Positions 61,407 through 64,000 of a DNA stretch of 64,000 nt are shown here, piece after piece. Source of the stretch: Clostridiales bacterium UBA4039 (lineage in GTDB: Bacteria; Bacillota; Clostridia; Lachnospirales; Vallitaleaceae); the NCBI GenBank assembly GCA_002382805.1, contig DGAD01000043.1, forward strand, positions 62,001-126,000. The letters are read 5' to 3'. The notes beneath the pieces were generated by a model. The model had not been told where the DNA came from. It did not search any database and saw nothing but the letters and a program-made list of their open reading frames with translations. Position numbers and translations under genes: made by a program. Within the stretch, counting starts at the first letter, position 1; each line of letters opens with the position of its first letter.

Positions 61407-61571
61407 GTGGATATAACAAGAGAAAAAGCATGGGAACTGTTAACAACATATACAAAGACACAAGCGTTGCAACAGCATGCCTTAGCTGTTGAGCTCGATG
61501 ATATTATCCAAGAAACCATTGCCGGTATGCAAAAAGAAGCTGAAGCGATTGGCTTAAAAGGAACGTTATAG
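61407..61571 (+). pseudogene. Collapsed HD-domain hydrolase gene (in-frame internal deletion)
   Basis: GTG 61407 follows AAGGAG and opens a 54-residue frame. Its first half, MDITREKAWELLTTYTKTQA then LQQHALAVE, matches the start of small HD-domain (HDIG) hydrolases. Its second half, LDDIIQETIAGMQKEAEAIG, matches the end of the same family. The catalytic HD core between them, normally some 110-130 residues, is missing without a frame change. It may be a fresh deletion product. A functional mini-protein is possible but unlikely. Confidence 0.65.
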
Positions 61572-61599
61572 ACCAATACTTCAGCTACACATAAGATGC

Positions 61600-62226
61600 T
61601 TACCAATTATTTTTTAGTTGTTGCGCCTCTTCAGTAATTTCTTCTACAACACTTTGAACGAGTGGAGTATGATCTGGAGCAGGTGCTTTTTTTATGTTGA
61701 GATTTTTGCGCAGGCGTTTTTTCATAATCTCTGTGAGGTAACCGCCCTTAAACGTTTTGGGCTCATAAGAGATTACAAATGCCTCAGGTTCAAAGTCATA
61801 GATAATGTCCATCAACTCTTTTTCTTTTTTACGCTGGGTTAAGATGTCTAGGCGGTGTCTGGTACCAAGACGCCCTTTTCCGGAAAAAACAGTGACGCCA
61901 AAACCTTTTTCACGAAGCGTCTCAACCATAGCTTCGTTCTCATGGTTGATATTGACATGTACATCAATAAACCCAATCGCAAGTTTTTGTTCGACATAGA
62001 TGCCAACGATAAGACCCAGAGTGAAACCGACAGAGTATATAACCATTTCAAGATAGCTTTGCTCTCCAGAAAGGACAATACTTAGACCGAAGATGTAGAT
62101 TAAGGCTTCCAAAAAGCCAAAAAAAGCGGTAAAGAATTTTAGGTTCTTGACCATACTAATGGTTCGAAGGGTTAGCATGGGGACATAAGCAAGTTGTACA
62201 AGTATGATGAGTAATAATTTTGACAT
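61600..62226 (-). CDS. DUF2179/UPF0316-type membrane protein
   Basis: This protein has 208 residues. Three membrane segments lie in the first 80 residues (LLLIILVQLAYVPMLTLRTI, FFGFLEALIYIFGLSIVLSG, MVIYSVGFTLGLIVGIYVEQ). A soluble DUF2179-like domain follows (KGFGVTVFSGKGRLGTRHRL, FEPEAFVISYEPKTFKGGYL), and the tail is basic then Glu-rich. The family is common in Bacillota and its function is unknown. The ATG at 62226 follows AGGAGG (reverse complement of cctcct). Confidence 0.82.
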   Translation of the reverse strand: MSKLLLIILVQLAYVPMLTLRTISMVKNLKFFTAFFGFLEALIYIFGLSIVLSGEQSYLEMVIYSVGFTLGLIVGIYVEQKLAIGFIDVHVNINHENEAMVETLREKGFGVTVFSGKGRLGTRHRLDILTQRKKEKELMDIIYDFEPEAFVISYEPKTFKGGYLTEIMKKRLRKNLNIKKAPAPDHTPLVQSVVEEITEEAQQLKNNW

Positions 62227-62324
62227 AGTTCCTCCTAATCGTTGCTGATTAATCCTAAAGTCCTAGGATAACATAAAAACGTAAAGAGTAAAACCGTTAT
62301 TGTAGCGAAAAATACAGAAAAATG

Positions 62325-62355
62325 TTGACTTAAAGCAAACACGAAGTGCTATTCT
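62325..62355 (+). promoter_or_regulatory. Promoter of the ECF S-component gene
   Basis: TTGACT (62325-62330) and an extended -10 TGCTATTCT (62347-62355) are separated by a slightly long 19-base spacer, 39 bases before the start codon. I looked for a vitamin riboswitch in 62227-62394 and saw no conserved core. Confidence 0.5.
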
Positions 62356-62394
62356 ATAGATGGTTAAAAAAACAACGAATAAAGGAGAACAACG

Positions 62395-62928
62395 ATGAAA
62401 AAAAATACGATAACGAATTTGGTATTAGCAGGTCTTATGCTTGCTCTTGGAATGGTTTTACCTTTTTTAACAGCGCAGATTCCACAGATGGGTAATATGT
62501 TCTTGCCGATGCATTTTCCTGTATTGCTTTGTGGATTGATTTGCGGGTGGAAATACGGAGGAATCGTAGGTTTTATACTTCCTATCTTTCGTTCAATGGT
62601 CTTTGGCATGCCGCCGATGTTTCCGGTGGCGATTGCTATGGCCTTTGAATTGATGACCTATGGCGTTGTCATTGGTCTTGTCTATGGGTATCTTCCAAAA
62701 AAAATCGGATGGACATACGTGGCGCTTATTGCAGCGATGATTGCAGGGCGCTTGGTGTGGGGGATCGTTCAAGTTGTTTTGTTGGGACTATCGGCAAAAG
62801 GTGCGTTTTCGCTACAGATGTTTTTAAGTGGTGCGTTGCTTAATGCGATTCCGGGGATTATATTGCAGTTGTTGTGTATTCCTGTGATTATGACATTAGT
62901 ACAAAAAAGACGACGGATTTATCCTTAA
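62395..62928 (+). CDS. ECF transporter substrate-binding (S) component
   Basis: This protein has 177 residues and about six membrane segments (NLVLAGLMLALGMVLPFLTA at the start). The MGNMFLPMHFPVLLCGLICG block and small-residue-rich helices are typical of energy-coupling-factor S components, which bind a vitamin or nutrient and dock to a shared ATPase module. No EcfA or EcfT gene is in the window, so it is a group II type S component. The ligand cannot be read from the sequence. Confidence 0.82.
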   Translation: MKKNTITNLVLAGLMLALGMVLPFLTAQIPQMGNMFLPMHFPVLLCGLICGWKYGGIVGFILPIFRSMVFGMPPMFPVAIAMAFELMTYGVVIGLVYGYLPKKIGWTYVALIAAMIAGRLVWGIVQVVLLGLSAKGAFSLQMFLSGALLNAIPGIILQLLCIPVIMTLVQKRRRIYP

Positions 62929-62943
62929 TTTTGTTAAGAGTTC

Positions 62944-62972
62944 TTGTGTATTTAAAAAAAATACAGTACAAT
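62944..62972 (+). promoter_or_regulatory. Promoter upstream of the terminal sugar-binding lipoprotein gene
   Basis: TTGTGT (62944-62949) and TACAAT (62967-62972) are 17 bases apart. Downstream, ATTTTCG (62985-62991) and CGAAAAT (63016-63022) form a 7-base inverted repeat with a 24-base gap, which could be an operator. The start codon follows at 63054. Confidence 0.5.
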
Positions 62973-63053
62973 GAAAAGGATTGAATTTTCGATTCGTATC
63001 GTTTGTGTACGGTTGCGAAAATGCAAAAGACAGAATTTTAAGGTGGTTAGACA

Positions 63054-64000
63054 ATGAAAGGCAAAAAAAGGTTAAAGTATGCAGTTATATATATTCTTTT
63101 GCTTTTGTTTGTGATTACAGGGTGTAAAGAGCGTTCCATAGATGAGCCAAGAACGTCAGATACAATCCGTATCGGTATGATTCCCAAGGTTAGCGGCATC
63201 TCTTATTTTGATCAATGCGCCGAAGGGGCCAAAGAAGTTGCCGATCAATATGGGATGGAGCTGATTTATCGAGGGCCTTCTTCAGCAGACGCTGCGTCTC
63301 AAGTCAACATTGTTCAAGATATGATTTATGATGGAGTGGATGTCATCGCCATTGCACCGGTAGACCCGGATGCGGTAAAAGTTGTTCTAGAAGAAGCTAG
63401 GGAGCAGGGAATTATTGTTGTTACGTTTGACGCGGATTCAGTCCGTGATAGTAGGGATGTCTTTGTCAATCAGGTCTCGGCAAAAGATTTGGCAATCCAT
63501 ATTATCGATGAAACGGTCAAGCTTGTGGGAGAAGAAGGCAATTATGCTATATTGACAGCATCAATGACTGCAGACAACCAAAATACATGGATTCATTGGA
63601 TGCAAGAATATCAAGCGAAGCAATACCCGAAGTTAAATTTACTGACGATTATCCCAACGGATGAAGATCAGCAAAAAGCTTATGCCCACACGAGAAATCT
63701 CATTCAAGCCTATCCGGAATTAGATGGTATTATAGCGATGTCAACAGAAGCAGGACCGGGAGCGGCTCAGGCAATGAAAGTACTAGGGACAAAAGATGAA
63801 GTGAAGCTTTATGCATTAGCACTTCCAAATGATATGCGCAGCTATCTTAAGGAAGGGTCGGTACATCTAGTGACCTTGTGGAATCCATATCATTTAGGTC
63901 GTCTAACTGTCGAAGTCATTCATACATTAATAGAAGGTCAACAGATCAAAGATGGAGCATCGTATGGTGAGATTGGACCAGTAGACTATATTGAAGCAGA
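63054..64000 (+). CDS. Sugar-binding lipoprotein (RbsB/LsrB/RhaS type), 5' part
   Basis: The frame is open from ATG 63054 to the right edge (315 codons seen). A signal peptide ends in lipobox ITGC near residue 23. The Peripla_BP_4 domain follows (IRIGMIPKVSGISYFDQCAE, MIYDGVDVIAIAPVDPDAVK, IIVVTFDADS). The form resembles autoinducer-2 or rhamnose binding proteins, but the ligand is not clear. It has its own promoter, so it probably starts a new ABC importer operon. It is separate from the ribose-type binding protein of the BMC operon at 31255. Confidence 0.87.
   Translation, partial: MKGKKRLKYAVIYILLLLFVITGCKERSIDEPRTSDTIRIGMIPKVSGISYFDQCAEGAKEVADQYGMELIYRGPSSADAASQVNIVQDMIYDGVDVIAIAPVDPDAVKVVLEEAREQGIIVVTFDADSVRDSRDVFVNQVSAKDLAIHIIDETVKLVGEEGNYAILTASMTADNQNTWIHWMQEYQAKQYPKLNLLTIIPTDEDQQKAYAHTRNLIQAYPELDGIIAMSTEAGPGAAQAMKVLGTKDEVKLYALALPNDMRSYLKEGSVHLVTLWNPYHLGRLTVEVIHTLIEGQQIKDGASYGEIGPVDYIEA

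Noticed and set aside
62227..62394. Vitamin riboswitch before the ECF S component
   Set aside because: I could not find a conserved riboswitch core or a terminator/antiterminator pair in the leader.
1..64000. CRISPR array, tRNA or rRNA genes, prophage, replication origin
   Set aside because: No regularly spaced repeats, cloverleaf-like segments, rRNA stretches, phage structural genes or DnaA-box clusters were noticed on reading.

Overview
The window comes from a low-GC, anaerobic-type Gram-positive bacterium, most likely of class Clostridia (Lachnospirales or a relative). The evidence is strong AGGAGG ribosome binding sites, Bacillota-type lipoproteins with CUT1 ABC importers, many AraC and YesMN-type regulators, a metabolosome operon and several HD-GYP proteins. 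No rRNA, tRNA, CRISPR array or intact mobile element was seen. Almost every gene is on the + strand.

Left part (1-18.6 kb), sugar uptake and host-glycan use. It opens with the 3' end of a GH112 galacto-N-biose/lacto-N-biose phosphorylase. Next come an AraC regulator and a 0.8 kb graveyard of gene remnants: an IS3-type transposase end, a chemotaxis-receptor piece and an AraC end. A catabolic island follows, with two FAD oxidoreductases, two PocR-AraC regulators, a YesM/YesN-type two-component pair and a CUT1 importer, and then a decayed sugar dehydrogenase gene. The rest of the galacto-N-biose pathway (nucleotidyltransferase, NahK, GalE) sits at 15.5-18.6 kb, about 15 kb from the phosphorylase.

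Middle left (18.7-30.2 kb), sulfated glycosaminoglycan use. Three Cys-type sulfatases without signal peptides and a GH88 unsaturated glucuronyl hydrolase surround an LplBC-type permease pair, a large binding lipoprotein and a membrane-bound AraC regulator. This points to import of sulfated unsaturated oligosaccharides and their desulfation and cleavage in the cytosol.

Centre (30.2-47.5 kb), the most interesting part: a bacterial microcompartment (BMC) operon. A DeoR regulator precedes a near-consensus promoter, a ribose-type ABC importer, a methylthioribose-kinase-family kinase (MtnK), an MtnA-family isomerase and a class II aldolase with a probable C-terminal encapsulation helix. Then come a CoA-acylating aldehyde dehydrogenase, four single-domain shell proteins, PduL, a BMC-P vertex protein, a tandem BMC-T protein, a signal-less solute-binding-like protein, an iron alcohol dehydrogenase, a CoA-disulfide-reductase-type flavoprotein and a two-subunit CoA-transferase-like enzyme. 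The order of activities suggests a metabolosome that splits a 5-deoxy- or 5-methylthio-ribulose 1-phosphate into DHAP and a volatile or reactive aldehyde, and processes that aldehyde inside the shell. It joins the known MtnK-MtnA-aldolase (DHAP-shunt) logic to a microcompartment. The substrate is inferred, not shown.

Right part (47.5-64 kb). This holds a TetR-controlled small membrane protein, three HD-GYP proteins (one of them a GGDEF-HD-GYP hybrid), a Glu-rich coiled-coil protein, a LacI-GH4-sugar kinase operon, a C_GCAxxG_C_C protein with a TehA/SLAC1-like transporter, a DAHP synthase, a collapsed HD-domain gene of 54 codons, a DUF2179-type membrane protein, an ECF S component, and the start of a second sugar-binding lipoprotein that runs off the window.
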